Source: Desulfotruncus alcoholivorax DSM 16058 (GTDB taxonomy: Bacteria; Bacillota; Desulfotomaculia; Desulfotomaculales; Desulfallaceae). From it: a stretch of 64,000 nt of DNA. The notes below the pieces were generated by a model. That model had not been told where the DNA came from. It was given only the letters and a program-made list of their open reading frames with translations, and searched no databases. The position numbers and the translations under genes were made by a program. The stretch is taken from contig NZ_AUMW01000018.1 of the NCBI RefSeq assembly GCF_000430885.1, forward strand, positions 1 to 64,000, read 5' to 3'. This document shows, one piece after another, positions 24,926-33,619 of the stretch (the stretch's first letter is position 1; each line of letters opens with the position of its first letter).

Positions 24926-26656
24926 TTAAATTTCCAACTTGTATCGTTTAAGCTTTTTGTAGAGTCCGGCCCTTGAAATGCCAAGCAGGGCCACCGCCTG
25001 GTTTTTGTTGCCATCGCAGGTTTTTAATGCATCAATGATGGCTTCGCGCTCAATTTCCTCGATTAATTGGTGCAGACCACCGCGATTGTTGAGTCCCCTG
25101 TATTTTTGTGCGCTTAATAAGTATAGGGGGAGGTGTTCCTTGTTTACAGTATTTCCTTCAAGAATATTAAAAGCCCTTTCAACGACGTTTTCCAATTCAC
25201 GGATATTGCCGGGCCAGCGGTGGTTGCGAAGAATAGTCATGGCTTCCGGGTCTATCCCCGTCACCCGTAAACCGAATTGTTTATTGAACCTTTCAATGAA
25301 ATGTTGCAACAATAAGTCCAGGTCTTCTATTCTTTCCCGTAAAGGCGGGATATTCAGGGAAACCACGTTGATCCGGTAATACAGGTCACTGCGAAATTCG
25401 CCTTTGGCCACCATCTCTTCAAGGTTGCGGTTAGTTGCTGCAATAACTCTTACATCAATTCGCTTGGGCTTAGTATCACCAAGTCGTTCGATTTCTTTCT
25501 CCTGAAGAACGCGGAGTAGCTTTGCCTGCATTAAAAGAGGCATATCACCAATTTCATCCAAAAAAATGATTCCCTTGTGCGCAAGCTCGAATTTGCCGGT
25601 ATGTCCGCCCTTTTTGGCACCGGTAAAGGCCCCCTCTTTGTAGCCAAAAAGTTCCGACTCCAAAAGGTTTTCAGGGATCGCGGCGCAGTTAACCTTAATA
25701 AAAGGGCCGTGCTTACGCTCGCTCTCTGTGTATATGGCATGGGCAAAAAGCTCTTTGCCCGTGCCGCTTTCGCCCCTGATCAATATCGTGGACTGGTTTC
25801 TTGCCACCCGCCTGGCGGTTTTCTTTAAAGCAACAAAAGCCGGGTTCTTGCCGATAATCTGATCAAAAGTAAACTTGGAACGTTGTGCTCTTTTAAGCTC
25901 ATCCTTATAAAAATCAAGCTGGTCATGCAAATTATTGATTTTTTCAGACAAGGCGTAAAGATCGGATATATTTTTAAAGGCAACGATACCCAGGGCGCCT
26001 ACTATTTTATCATTTTTCTTGATTGGCAGCCTGTTTGCTATGATTTCATGGCCGTTTAAAGTTGTTACATAACCGTATTCCGGTTTGCCCGTTTCCATCG
26101 CTTTGGGAAAAATTGGGTTACCGTAAACCTTTTTAACATGCTGTCCGATAATTTCATCAACTTTTTTATTGAAAAAACTGGCAAATGCCTGGCTTGCCAT
26201 AGTTATTATATAATCACGGTTAACCGCAACTATGCCGTCGCTGGATAACTCCAGGATATTGGTTAACATTTCTTTTAACTCGGTGATTTTTTCATTGTTT
26301 GTTGTTAGCTCATCGATAACATTTTGTATTTCGGTGACATCCTGAAAAACCGCCACCGCTCCCACTATCTTACCATTTACAATAATCGGATTTCGGTTGG
26401 AAAGATAGGTGCCGTTATTTAAAGATAACCGGGCGCCTGTTTGCGGCTGTCCGCTCTTTATAACTTCCAGCAATCCGGTGGTGGGAAAAAAATCCTTGAC
26501 ATGCCTGCCGACAATTTTTCCGGTCGGCAGTTCAAGGAATTTCTCCACCTGCCGGTTGCAGTAAATGATTATACCGGAACGATTTACTGCCAGAACTGCG
26601 TTACTGGTTGAATCGTAAATATTTTGCAATTTGATGGTAGTGCTTAATTCAACCAT
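24926..26656 (-). CDS. Sigma-54-dependent activator with two PAS domains
   Basis: 576 residues. Two PAS domains (about 10-120 and 130-240) precede an AAA+ domain with Walker A GESGTGKELFAHAIY and the sigma-54 contact loop GAFTGA. A Fis-type helix-turn-helix ends the protein (NQAVALLGISRAGLYKKLK). It activates promoters read by sigma-54 RNA polymerase. The next gene upstream on the same strand is a CoA-transferase with a sigma-54 promoter match, the likely target. The PAS ligand is unknown. Confidence 0.92.
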   Translation of the reverse strand: MVELSTTIKLQNIYDSTSNAVLAVNRSGIIIYCNRQVEKFLELPTGKIVGRHVKDFFPTTGLLEVIKSGQPQTGARLSLNNGTYLSNRNPIIVNGKIVGAVAVFQDVTEIQNVIDELTTNNEKITELKEMLTNILELSSDGIVAVNRDYIITMASQAFASFFNKKVDEIIGQHVKKVYGNPIFPKAMETGKPEYGYVTTLNGHEIIANRLPIKKNDKIVGALGIVAFKNISDLYALSEKINNLHDQLDFYKDELKRAQRSKFTFDQIIGKNPAFVALKKTARRVARNQSTILIRGESGTGKELFAHAIYTESERKHGPFIKVNCAAIPENLLESELFGYKEGAFTGAKKGGHTGKFELAHKGIIFLDEIGDMPLLMQAKLLRVLQEKEIERLGDTKPKRIDVRVIAATNRNLEEMVAKGEFRSDLYYRINVVSLNIPPLRERIEDLDLLLQHFIERFNKQFGLRVTGIDPEAMTILRNHRWPGNIRELENVVERAFNILEGNTVNKEHLPLYLLSAQKYRGLNNRGGLHQLIEEIEREAIIDALKTCDGNKNQAVALLGISRAGLYKKLKRYKLEI

Positions 26657-26803
26657 GCTTATTACCCCAGACCTTCTTGGATATTAGATTTTATAAACTA
26701 ATGCCTTTATTCGACGATTCCAAAGAAAAAACCTGCCGGTGTCCAAATGAGCATGTTAATAAATGCAGATGTTAAAGGTCATGAAGTAAGATTATCAGAA
26801 GTT

Positions 26804-28171
26804 TTAAATTAAATTCATTTTGCGGGCTGCGGCCCGTAAATCGGCGCGGAAATCGGGATGAGCAATAGAAATCAGTTCCAGTGCCCTTTCCCTTGCTGTT
26901 TTACCCCGTAGCTTGGCGACGCCGAATTCAGTAACAACGTGATCGACATCGTTTTTAGAACAACTTGCCACTGCACCTTGCTGTAAAAATGGTACAATTT
27001 TAGAAATAGTGCCGTTTTTAGCTGTAGCATGAAGCGCGATGAATCCTTTGCCGCCGGGGGAGCGCAAACACCCTTGGGCGAAATCAGCTTGCCCCCCGGT
27101 GGCGCTGTATTGTTTAGGTCCAATAGTTTCCGATGCGCACTGGCCGAGCAGGTCAATTTCAAGGGTGGCATTTATTGACACCATCTTATAATTTTTGCCG
27201 ATTACATAAGGATCATTTACATAGGAAACAGGGTACATTTCCACCATCGGGTTGTCGTTGAGGAAATTATAAAGTCTCCGGGTGCCGGCTGCAAAACTGC
27301 CGATAATTTTGCCGGGGTGTATGGTTTTTTTCCTGCCCGTAACCGCACCGCTTTCAACTAAATCCACCATTCCGTCGGTGATCATTTCCGTGTGGATCCC
27401 CAGGTCTTTTTTATTTACGAGAGCTTGGGCCACTGCATTCGGCATGCCGCCAATGCCCAACTGAATTGTGGAACTGTCCTCGATCATTTCCGCTATATAT
27501 CCCCCGATGATTTTATCTTCTTCTGTTAATGGGGGGATAGGAATCTCCGGTATTGGAGCATTGTTTTCAATTACATAATCCACATCGGAAATGTGAATCA
27601 GGCTTTCCCCCCTGGTCCGGGGCATGTTCGGGTTGACTTCCAGTATAACTACCCTGGCTTCGGCGGCAGCAGTGGTGGTGTAATCAACGGACAATCCGAA
27701 ACTGAAAAAACCTCGTTCGTCCATGGGGGATACCATCCCCATGAAAACATCCACCGTTATATATTCTTGAAAAAGCCTGGGGTAATCGTGAAAGTGGCCG
27801 GGCATAAAATCCGCCCATCCCTCGTTAACGGCACGGCGGTTAACCCCGCTGGTAAACCAGGACACGTGGCGGAAGCTCTTGGCCATCTCGGGGCTTAAGT
27901 AGTCGGCTTCTTTAAGCGGCAGCATCTGGTGCACCTTGACCCCTTTTAGTTCATTGTGTCTTTTGGCCATAGCTGTAACCAGGGCTCTCGGCTCTCCACA
28001 TCCAAGGGGCAACGCTATATTGTCCCCGGACTTGATTACCTTAACCGCTTCCTCAGCTGTGACCAGCTTTTTGCTATATACTTCCCTTATTTTATTACGC
28101 TGTACGGGGTAAAGGACCAGTTTACGGGTGGCAGATACATGGGCCAGTTCTTGAAATAAGTCCACTGACAT
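26804..28171 (-). CDS. Acetyl-CoA hydrolase/4-hydroxybutyrate CoA-transferase family protein
   Basis: 455 residues. The sequence matches family I-type CoA-transferases of the 4-hydroxybutyrate/butyrate:acetate group, with QLGIGGMPNAVAQAL (about 240) and the C-terminal VTEFGVAKLRGKTARERAL. The catalytic Glu expected in this family lies in the ITDGMVDL-type region. It would exchange CoA between an acyl-CoA and acetate. The substrate is not decided by sequence. The start has AGGAGG upstream. Confidence 0.85.
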   Translation of the reverse strand: MSVDLFQELAHVSATRKLVLYPVQRNKIREVYSKKLVTAEEAVKVIKSGDNIALPLGCGEPRALVTAMAKRHNELKGVKVHQMLPLKEADYLSPEMAKSFRHVSWFTSGVNRRAVNEGWADFMPGHFHDYPRLFQEYITVDVFMGMVSPMDERGFFSFGLSVDYTTTAAAEARVVILEVNPNMPRTRGESLIHISDVDYVIENNAPIPEIPIPPLTEEDKIIGGYIAEMIEDSSTIQLGIGGMPNAVAQALVNKKDLGIHTEMITDGMVDLVESGAVTGRKKTIHPGKIIGSFAAGTRRLYNFLNDNPMVEMYPVSYVNDPYVIGKNYKMVSINATLEIDLLGQCASETIGPKQYSATGGQADFAQGCLRSPGGKGFIALHATAKNGTISKIVPFLQQGAVASCSKNDVDHVVTEFGVAKLRGKTARERALELISIAHPDFRADLRAAARKMNLI

Positions 28172-28224
28172 TTGGAATATTTCCTCCTATCAATAATTTT
28201 TGAATAATTTGATATAACCACAGT

Positions 28225-28241
28225 CGCAAAAGTTGTACCGA
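28225..28241 (-). promoter_or_regulatory. Sigma-54 promoter for the CoA-transferase
   Basis: Read on the minus strand: TCGGTACAACTTTTGCG. The GG (-24) and GC (-12) elements are exactly ten bases apart, with AC and TTGC matching the consensus TTGGCACGnnnnTTGCW. It lies 54 bases before the start codon, and the only sigma-54 activator in the window is the next gene downstream. Confidence 0.7.
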
Positions 28242-28271
28242 AAAGGATATAAAAGATTGCATTTTAACAGG

Positions 28272-28340
28272 CATGCGGTAAATTTATAAAAATAAAAATT
28301 AGATGTTTTAGGGAATGTTTAAGAATGATGTAAACTTTGT
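28272..28340 (+). repeat. Dispersed 70-base repeat, copy 1
   Basis: This begins ATGCGGTAAATTTAT and ends GATGTAAACTTTGT, and matches 35060-35131 at roughly 85 percent of positions by eye. It lies upstream of the CoA-transferase sigma-54 promoter, between it and the HD gene terminator. The 28341-28489 stretch holds only a GGTTATTATAATAACC palindrome. Confidence 0.65.
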
Positions 28341-28489
28341 AGACTGTTAAAAGATAAATTTTGCCTTCCCGATAGGTTATTATAATAACCACAAGCCCGG
28401 TGTCTACGATGTAGATGTTGTTAACCAGGTAGGCATATTGTTTTAGTTTTGTAAGGTACTGATATTACAAATCCAGATCGGCATAGCCG

Positions 28490-28525
28490 GTAATAAAAAA
28501 AACTCTGAGTAAAAACCCAGAGTTT
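28490..28525 (-). terminator. Terminator of the HD-domain gene
   Basis: On the minus strand AAACTCTG pairs with CAGAGTTT, followed by a run of T. It lies just beyond the stop of the HD-domain gene. Confidence 0.8.
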
Positions 28526-28577
28526 CTCTTATCACGCAACGGGTCTGCTGATAAACCTAAACGGAGGCGTAGAATGC

Positions 28578-29072
28578 CTACCTACTATACATACTATCCA
28601 GATAACTCAGACCGGTTTTGGTTTTGAAATATTTTTGTTTTATTGAGTTTACTTGTTCTTTTCTCAGGTCATCTTCAAAGATGTTGACCAGAAAATCAGC
28701 TTCTACCAGAATTTGAAAATCTATGTCATCTATTTTGGTATATGTATGATGGTTCCCGATTAAATAACAAATCCGGTAGATAAAATGTTGACTTAAATTA
28801 AACCCCTGTAAGAGATCCCGTGCTACAGGAGGCCCTTCGATTTGCTGGTACTTTCCGGCAGATGATGAGTATTTTTTTTCACTCTCTTTGATTCCTATAT
28901 CATGTAAAATTGAGGCCAATTCAAGGATTTGTAGTTTTTCACCGGAAACGCCCTCCAACTCCCCTATGCTTTTGGCGAACGCATACACCTTAATGGCATG
29001 GTTAATACGCTTAATGTCACCATCAAAATAAAGGATCATTTTCTTGATCACACTACTTGCCATAGTTGCCAC
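28578..29072 (-). CDS. HD-domain hydrolase
   Basis: 164 residues from GTG 29072, chosen because GAGGTG lies six bases upstream; the frame is open to 29099 and an ATG at 29078 would touch the ribosome site. The metal-binding motif is ILHDIGIKESE with a further NHHTY segment near residue 110. HD-domain proteins are metal-dependent phosphohydrolases; the substrate is not known. It is a single-gene unit with its own terminator. Confidence 0.8.
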   Translation of the reverse strand: MATMASSVIKKMILYFDGDIKRINHAIKVYAFAKSIGELEGVSGEKLQILELASILHDIGIKESEKKYSSSAGKYQQIEGPPVARDLLQGFNLSQHFIYRICYLIGNHHTYTKIDDIDFQILVEADFLVNIFEDDLRKEQVNSIKQKYFKTKTGLSYLDSMYSR

Positions 29073-29301
29073 CGGCATCACCTCAATAAATCTTTTCAAC
29101 GTTATAATTATTATAAAAAAAATCCAATTAAAATACAGTGATCCAAATCACTTTATCGGAAGTTTCGGCTGCATCTACGCCGGGGAACACTGAATTCACT
29201 GTTTTGGAGTCATACAAATCTGAACAGGGATTTTTCACTATAGACTGTTGTCAAATTCATTCATTTCTGCTACTATAAAAAAAATACCTGAAAAAAATAA
29301 C

Positions 29302-29393
29302 TGCTAAGGTAGCAAATCATTCATGGAAGATTACTTTGGCGAAGAAGCCTTAAAAGTTCTGTTTGCAGAACTTTTAAGGCATTTTGTTTTTTT
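29302..29393 (+). promoter_or_regulatory. ANTAR-type antiterminator/terminator leader of the eut operon
   Basis: A first hairpin TGCT-AAGGT-AGCA (29302-29314) is followed by a second, ACTTT-GGC-GAAGAA-GCC-tta-AAAGT (29333-29357), whose 3' arm is the 5' arm of a perfect 15-bp terminator GCCTTAAAAGTTCTG/CAGAACTTTTAAGGC (29347-29380) with ATTTTGTTTTTTT behind it. The second hairpin and the terminator exclude each other. EutV, an ANTAR protein activated by the EutW kinase, controls eut leaders of this design in Enterococcus. The upstream part, 29100-29300, shows no gene. Confidence 0.65.
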
Positions 29394-29408
29394 AGGAGGC
29401 AATTAAAA

Positions 29409-31448
29409 ATGGCTTCCGTTCATTCATTATGTAAACAGTACACCAGTTTAGACAATGATGATATCTATGTAATTGAGCAGTTAAGTAATTACCTGAAGTA
29501 TATTGCGGATTTAACCAGGGCTGATGTTTTTATTGACGTGCTGACTACAGATGACGAGGAAGCCCTTGTCGTGGCAGAGGCCAATCCTACTACTGCACCA
29601 TCTTTATACACACAAAGTGTCGTTGGCGAACTGGCTTTTAAAAAAAATGAACCAGCTGTTTTTAATTCGTTTGAAACAAGCGGTCCTGTCTGGGAGGTAA
29701 AAGGAGTTACCCAGCAAGGCATCTCGGTTAAACAGTCGGTTATCCCGGTAAAAGGTCCCAAAGGCAATGTTGTTGCCACTTTAATTATGGAACAAGACAT
29801 TTCTGAACAAATCCAAACCGTAGCCAAAGTCGAACTTTTATCCGAAACCACCGAAAAGTTAACTGCCGCGCTGCTTGACGTAGCTACGGTGGAAGAGGTT
29901 CTGCCGACAATTTTACAGGATGCTGTTATCATTACCAACAGGGACTATACCGTTTTATATGCCAATCCGCTGGCACAACAATTGCTACAAACTTCAAACC
30001 ACCTGATTACTGGAAAAAAGTTAATGGATGTCATTCGGGATATGCCGGCTACAAATGAATTGGTGATAGATAACCGGGTGTATATATTAAAGCATGTTCC
30101 TATAAAAAAGAGTAACCAGCTGGCCAGTCATATCTTTATGCTCAGGGATGTCACTGAGTTGCATAAAAAAGAAAAAGAACTTATGGCAAAAGCCGCTGTA
30201 ATTAAAGAAATTCACCATAGGGTCAAAAACAATCTCCATACCGTAGCCGGCTTATTAAGATTACAAATGAGGCGTTCAGATTCAGAGCAGGTTAAGAAAG
30301 CATTATCAAGCAGTATCAATCGAATTTCAAGCATTGCCTTGATTCATGAGGCTTTAACGGTGAAAGATATTCATTATGTCGATTTGCTGCCGCTTATTGA
30401 AAAAGTTGTCGGGCTTTCTATCCAAACCGGCGTAGATACCGAAGATATGGTAACGGTTAGAATCTCCGGCATGCCGGTGCAGCTGCCTTCGGAAATCGCC
30501 ACCGGAACGGCCATGGTGCTGAATGAATTAATTCAAAACTCTTTGGAACATGGATTTGCTCACAAACGTGGTGGAAGCATTTATGTTTTTAAAACAGGTT
30601 TTACTACCAGCGGGTTTCCCTACTGGTGGGCATTTCTGTTAGGTTTATTGCAGGCTCAATGGACTTTTACCGGTTATGATGCTTCCGCCCATACTACCGA
30701 AGAAACCATTAATCCAAGGGTGAAGGCCGCCTGGGGTGTTTATCTTTCCGTGCTGATTTCAGCGGTCTTTGGTTACATTATGCTGTTCGTCATCACCAGC
30801 ACCATCGGTAATGCCGAAGAAGTTGCCGGGGCCACCAACCCCTTTATCTACGTTGTTGAACAGTCCCTGGGCGGTGTGGCCGGTCGTGCCACACTCTGGA
30901 TGGTGACCATCGCCATGTGGTTTTGCGGTCTCTCCTCCGTTACCTCAAATTCCCGTATGATCTTTGCATTTGCCAGGGACGGCGGGATGCCCAAATCTGA
31001 ACTTTGGTCCAAAATCAGCAAAACTTACCGTACTCCGGCGCCGGCCATCTGGCTGTCTGTAGCCGTGGCCTTTTTGATAGCCGTTTACAGCGGCGCTTAT
31101 TCTGTAATCGTTTCGATTAGCACCATCGGGTTATACGTCTCCTACGGCATCCCACTTTTCTTGAAACTGCGCGCGCAGTACGGCGGCAAATGGAAAGAAC
31201 AAAATAACGGCCCGTGGAATCTGGGCAAATGGAGCAAAGTCGTAAATACCGTCGGGCTAATTTGGATTTTCTTTATCTGTATTCTATTTGTGTCTCCGCC
31301 CAACCAGTTAACCGGTTATACGCTTCTTGGCATGAGCGCGTTATTAGTGCTCTATTATCTGGTCAGCGTTCGCAAATGGTTTAAGGGACCAAGCTTCCAG
31401 GCTGACAGTCAAAAAATATATGCTTTGGAGCACGAGTTTCAACATTAG
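29409..31448 (+). CDS. EutW-like histidine kinase fused to an amino-acid permease C-terminus
   Basis: 679 residues. Residues 1 to about 390 are a soluble sensor kinase: a sensor/PAS region, then a HisKA_2-type phosphoacceptor with IKEIHHRVKNNLHTVAGLLR and the ATPase N-box MVLNELIQNSLEHGF. At about residue 391 the sequence changes abruptly into membrane helices of an APC-family permease (TTEETINPRVKAAWGVYLS), missing its first third. The kinase lacks the rest of its ATP-binding domain, so neither half is likely to work. An in-frame deletion of kinase end, regulator gene and permease start explains the fusion. The permease is probably an ethanolamine transporter of the Eat type. Confidence 0.85.
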   Translation: MASVHSLCKQYTSLDNDDIYVIEQLSNYLKYIADLTRADVFIDVLTTDDEEALVVAEANPTTAPSLYTQSVVGELAFKKNEPAVFNSFETSGPVWEVKGVTQQGISVKQSVIPVKGPKGNVVATLIMEQDISEQIQTVAKVELLSETTEKLTAALLDVATVEEVLPTILQDAVIITNRDYTVLYANPLAQQLLQTSNHLITGKKLMDVIRDMPATNELVIDNRVYILKHVPIKKSNQLASHIFMLRDVTELHKKEKELMAKAAVIKEIHHRVKNNLHTVAGLLRLQMRRSDSEQVKKALSSSINRISSIALIHEALTVKDIHYVDLLPLIEKVVGLSIQTGVDTEDMVTVRISGMPVQLPSEIATGTAMVLNELIQNSLEHGFAHKRGGSIYVFKTGFTTSGFPYWWAFLLGLLQAQWTFTGYDASAHTTEETINPRVKAAWGVYLSVLISAVFGYIMLFVITSTIGNAEEVAGATNPFIYVVEQSLGGVAGRATLWMVTIAMWFCGLSSVTSNSRMIFAFARDGGMPKSELWSKISKTYRTPAPAIWLSVAVAFLIAVYSGAYSVIVSISTIGLYVSYGIPLFLKLRAQYGGKWKEQNNGPWNLGKWSKVVNTVGLIWIFFICILFVSPPNQLTGYTLLGMSALLVLYYLVSVRKWFKGPSFQADSQKIYALEHEFQH

Positions 31449-31480
31449 TCCCGGCAAAATATGAAACGAGGTTATATATA

Positions 31481-32869
31481 ATGGGGTTTAAAACCACACT
31501 TTTAGGGCAAACATTCAGCTTTAAAACCGTGAAAGAGGTGCTGGCCAAAGCGAATGAAGAAAAATCCGGCGATGTTTTAGCCGGCATCGCCGCCGGTTCT
31601 GCGGCTGAAAGAGTTGCCGCCAAATATGTGCTCAGCCGGTTAACTTTGAATGAGCTAAGAAATAACCCGGTGGTTCCATACGAGACAGATGCCGTGACCA
31701 GGCTCATCGACGACAATTTAGACCGGGAAGTATTCTCCGCCATCAGTAATTGGACGGTGGCCGAACTACGGGAGTATATTCTTGACGATCATACCCCGGG
31801 CCAGGCCCTGGTCGGGTTAAGCCGGGGATTAACCAGTGAAATGGTGGCCGCGGTGACCAAAATCATGTCAAATATGGATTTGATCGTGGGCGCCGGCAAA
31901 ATAAACATTCAGGCCACCGCCAACACCACCATCGGGGTGCCGGGGGCTTTGGCCTCCCGGCTGCAGCCCAATCATCCCACGGACAGTGTTGCCGGTATTC
32001 TGGCTTCAGCCGAAGAGGGTTTGTCTTACGGGGTGGGTGACGCCGTGATCGGCATCAACCCCGTGGAAGACAGCGTGGACAACATCAGCCGCATCCTGGA
32101 AGCCTTGCATGAGTTAAAAAACTATTGGCAAATTCCCACGCAAATTTGTGTGCTGGCTCACGTCACCACGCAGATGGAGGCCCTGCGCAGAGGAGTGCCA
32201 TGTGACCTGGTATTTCAAAGTTTGGCCGGCACCGAGGCAGCCAATCGCAGTTTCGGCATCACCGTCCCGCTTTTGGAAGAAGCGTGTGAATTAGCGAAAA
32301 ATAAGGGGACGGCAGCGGGTAACAACGTGATGTACTTTGAAACCGGGCAGGGGTCGGAACTGTCATCGCACAGTCATCACGGAGCCGATCAACTAACCCT
32401 GGAGGCCAGGTGCTATGGCCTGGCCAGGCACTTTAACCCCTTTCTGGTGAACACGGTGGTTGGCTTTATCGGACCGGAATACCTGTATGACGGCAGGCAA
32501 GTGATCAGGGCCGGACTGGAAGATCATTTTATGGGTAAACTCTCCGGCCTGCCCATGGGCGTGGATGCCTGTTACACCAACCACATGAAAATGGATCAAA
32601 ATGACCTGGAGAATCTGGCCGTGCTGTTATCCGCGGCCGGGGTCAACTATTTTATGGGGATACCTATGGGTGATGACGTGATGTTGAATTACCAGTGCAC
32701 CAGTTATCATGACATTGCTTCTTTGCGCGGGGTTTTGGGTCTGAAGCCGCTGCCGGCCTTTGAAAAATGGCTGGAGAAAATGGGCCTCATGCAGAACGGC
32801 CGGCTGACCCGCCGGGCTGGGGACCCGTCTATTTTTCAACGCTCCCGGGTTGGGAGGGTGGTTTCGTGA
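31481..32869 (+). CDS. eutB: Ethanolamine ammonia-lyase large subunit
   Basis: 462 residues, the usual full length. The beginning (TLLGQTFSFKTVKEVLAKAN, about residue 5) and internal GVPGALASRLQPNHPTDSV, YFETGQGSELSSHSHHG match EutB, the barrel subunit that holds adenosylcobalamin and ethanolamine. With EutC it converts ethanolamine to acetaldehyde and ammonia. The ATG start follows GAGG. The stop overlaps the eutC start by four bases (GTGA). Confidence 0.95.
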   Translation: MGFKTTLLGQTFSFKTVKEVLAKANEEKSGDVLAGIAAGSAAERVAAKYVLSRLTLNELRNNPVVPYETDAVTRLIDDNLDREVFSAISNWTVAELREYILDDHTPGQALVGLSRGLTSEMVAAVTKIMSNMDLIVGAGKINIQATANTTIGVPGALASRLQPNHPTDSVAGILASAEEGLSYGVGDAVIGINPVEDSVDNISRILEALHELKNYWQIPTQICVLAHVTTQMEALRRGVPCDLVFQSLAGTEAANRSFGITVPLLEEACELAKNKGTAAGNNVMYFETGQGSELSSHSHHGADQLTLEARCYGLARHFNPFLVNTVVGFIGPEYLYDGRQVIRAGLEDHFMGKLSGLPMGVDACYTNHMKMDQNDLENLAVLLSAAGVNYFMGIPMGDDVMLNYQCTSYHDIASLRGVLGLKPLPAFEKWLEKMGLMQNGRLTRRAGDPSIFQRSRVGRVVS

Positions 32870-33612
32870 AATACCGGCATCATATTCCTGCCCCGCAGGA
32901 CAGCGCTTACCTGCAGCAGTTGCTTCAGGCGACCCCGGCCAGAATCGGTGTTTGGCGGTCAGGTACCAGACCGCTGACTTGCGACTTGCTGAAATTCAGG
33001 GCCGACCACGCGGCAGCCCAGGACTCCGTTAACGGCACTGTCTCCGAAGAGTTGTTGGCCGGGCTGGACTTGCCGGTGTTGCAAACCATGGTCAGGGACA
33101 AGGATGAATATCTCACCAGACCGGACTTGGGGCGGAAACTCTCCACAACCGGCAAAGCCTATTTTCAGCAAAGCACTTCGGAAAAGCGGCAGGTGCAGCT
33201 GATTATCAGTGACGGCTTAAGTGCCCAGGCCATTGAGGCAAATTTATCAGACTTTTTACCGGCATTTCAGCTGGGTCTGGCCTATTACCGGATTAGCTGC
33301 CACAGACCTGTTTTCGTAAAATATGGCCGGGTAAGACTACTGGAAGATGTTGCTACTGTCGTTGCCGCCGAGGTGTTTGTCATTCTGATTGGCGAGCGTC
33401 CCGGCCTGGTCACGGCCAAAAGCATGAGTGCCTATCTTGTTTACCAGCCAACGGCCGACACGATGGATGCCGATTATCTGGTGTTATCCAACATTTACAG
33501 TGGAGGCACTCCTCCTGTGGAGGCCGCCGCGCAATTGGCCAGGATGGTAAACCATGTCATCCAGGTCAAGTCCAGCGGCGTGAGCTTAAAATTAATTACC
33601 CTGAAGGAATAA
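32866..33612 (+). CDS. eutC: Ethanolamine ammonia-lyase small subunit
   Basis: 248 residues from GTG 32866, with GGGAGGGTGG just upstream. The region ARIGVWRSGTRPLTCDLLKF and the later VQLIISDGLSAQAIEANL, ERPGLVTAKSMSAYLVY are EutC signatures. It closes the cobalamin site of EutB. Translation is coupled to eutB. Confidence 0.95.
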   Translation: MKYRHHIPAPQDSAYLQQLLQATPARIGVWRSGTRPLTCDLLKFRADHAAAQDSVNGTVSEELLAGLDLPVLQTMVRDKDEYLTRPDLGRKLSTTGKAYFQQSTSEKRQVQLIISDGLSAQAIEANLSDFLPAFQLGLAYYRISCHRPVFVKYGRVRLLEDVATVVAAEVFVILIGERPGLVTAKSMSAYLVYQPTADTMDADYLVLSNIYSGGTPPVEAAAQLARMVNHVIQVKSSGVSLKLITLKE

Positions 33613-33619
33613 TACTCAT

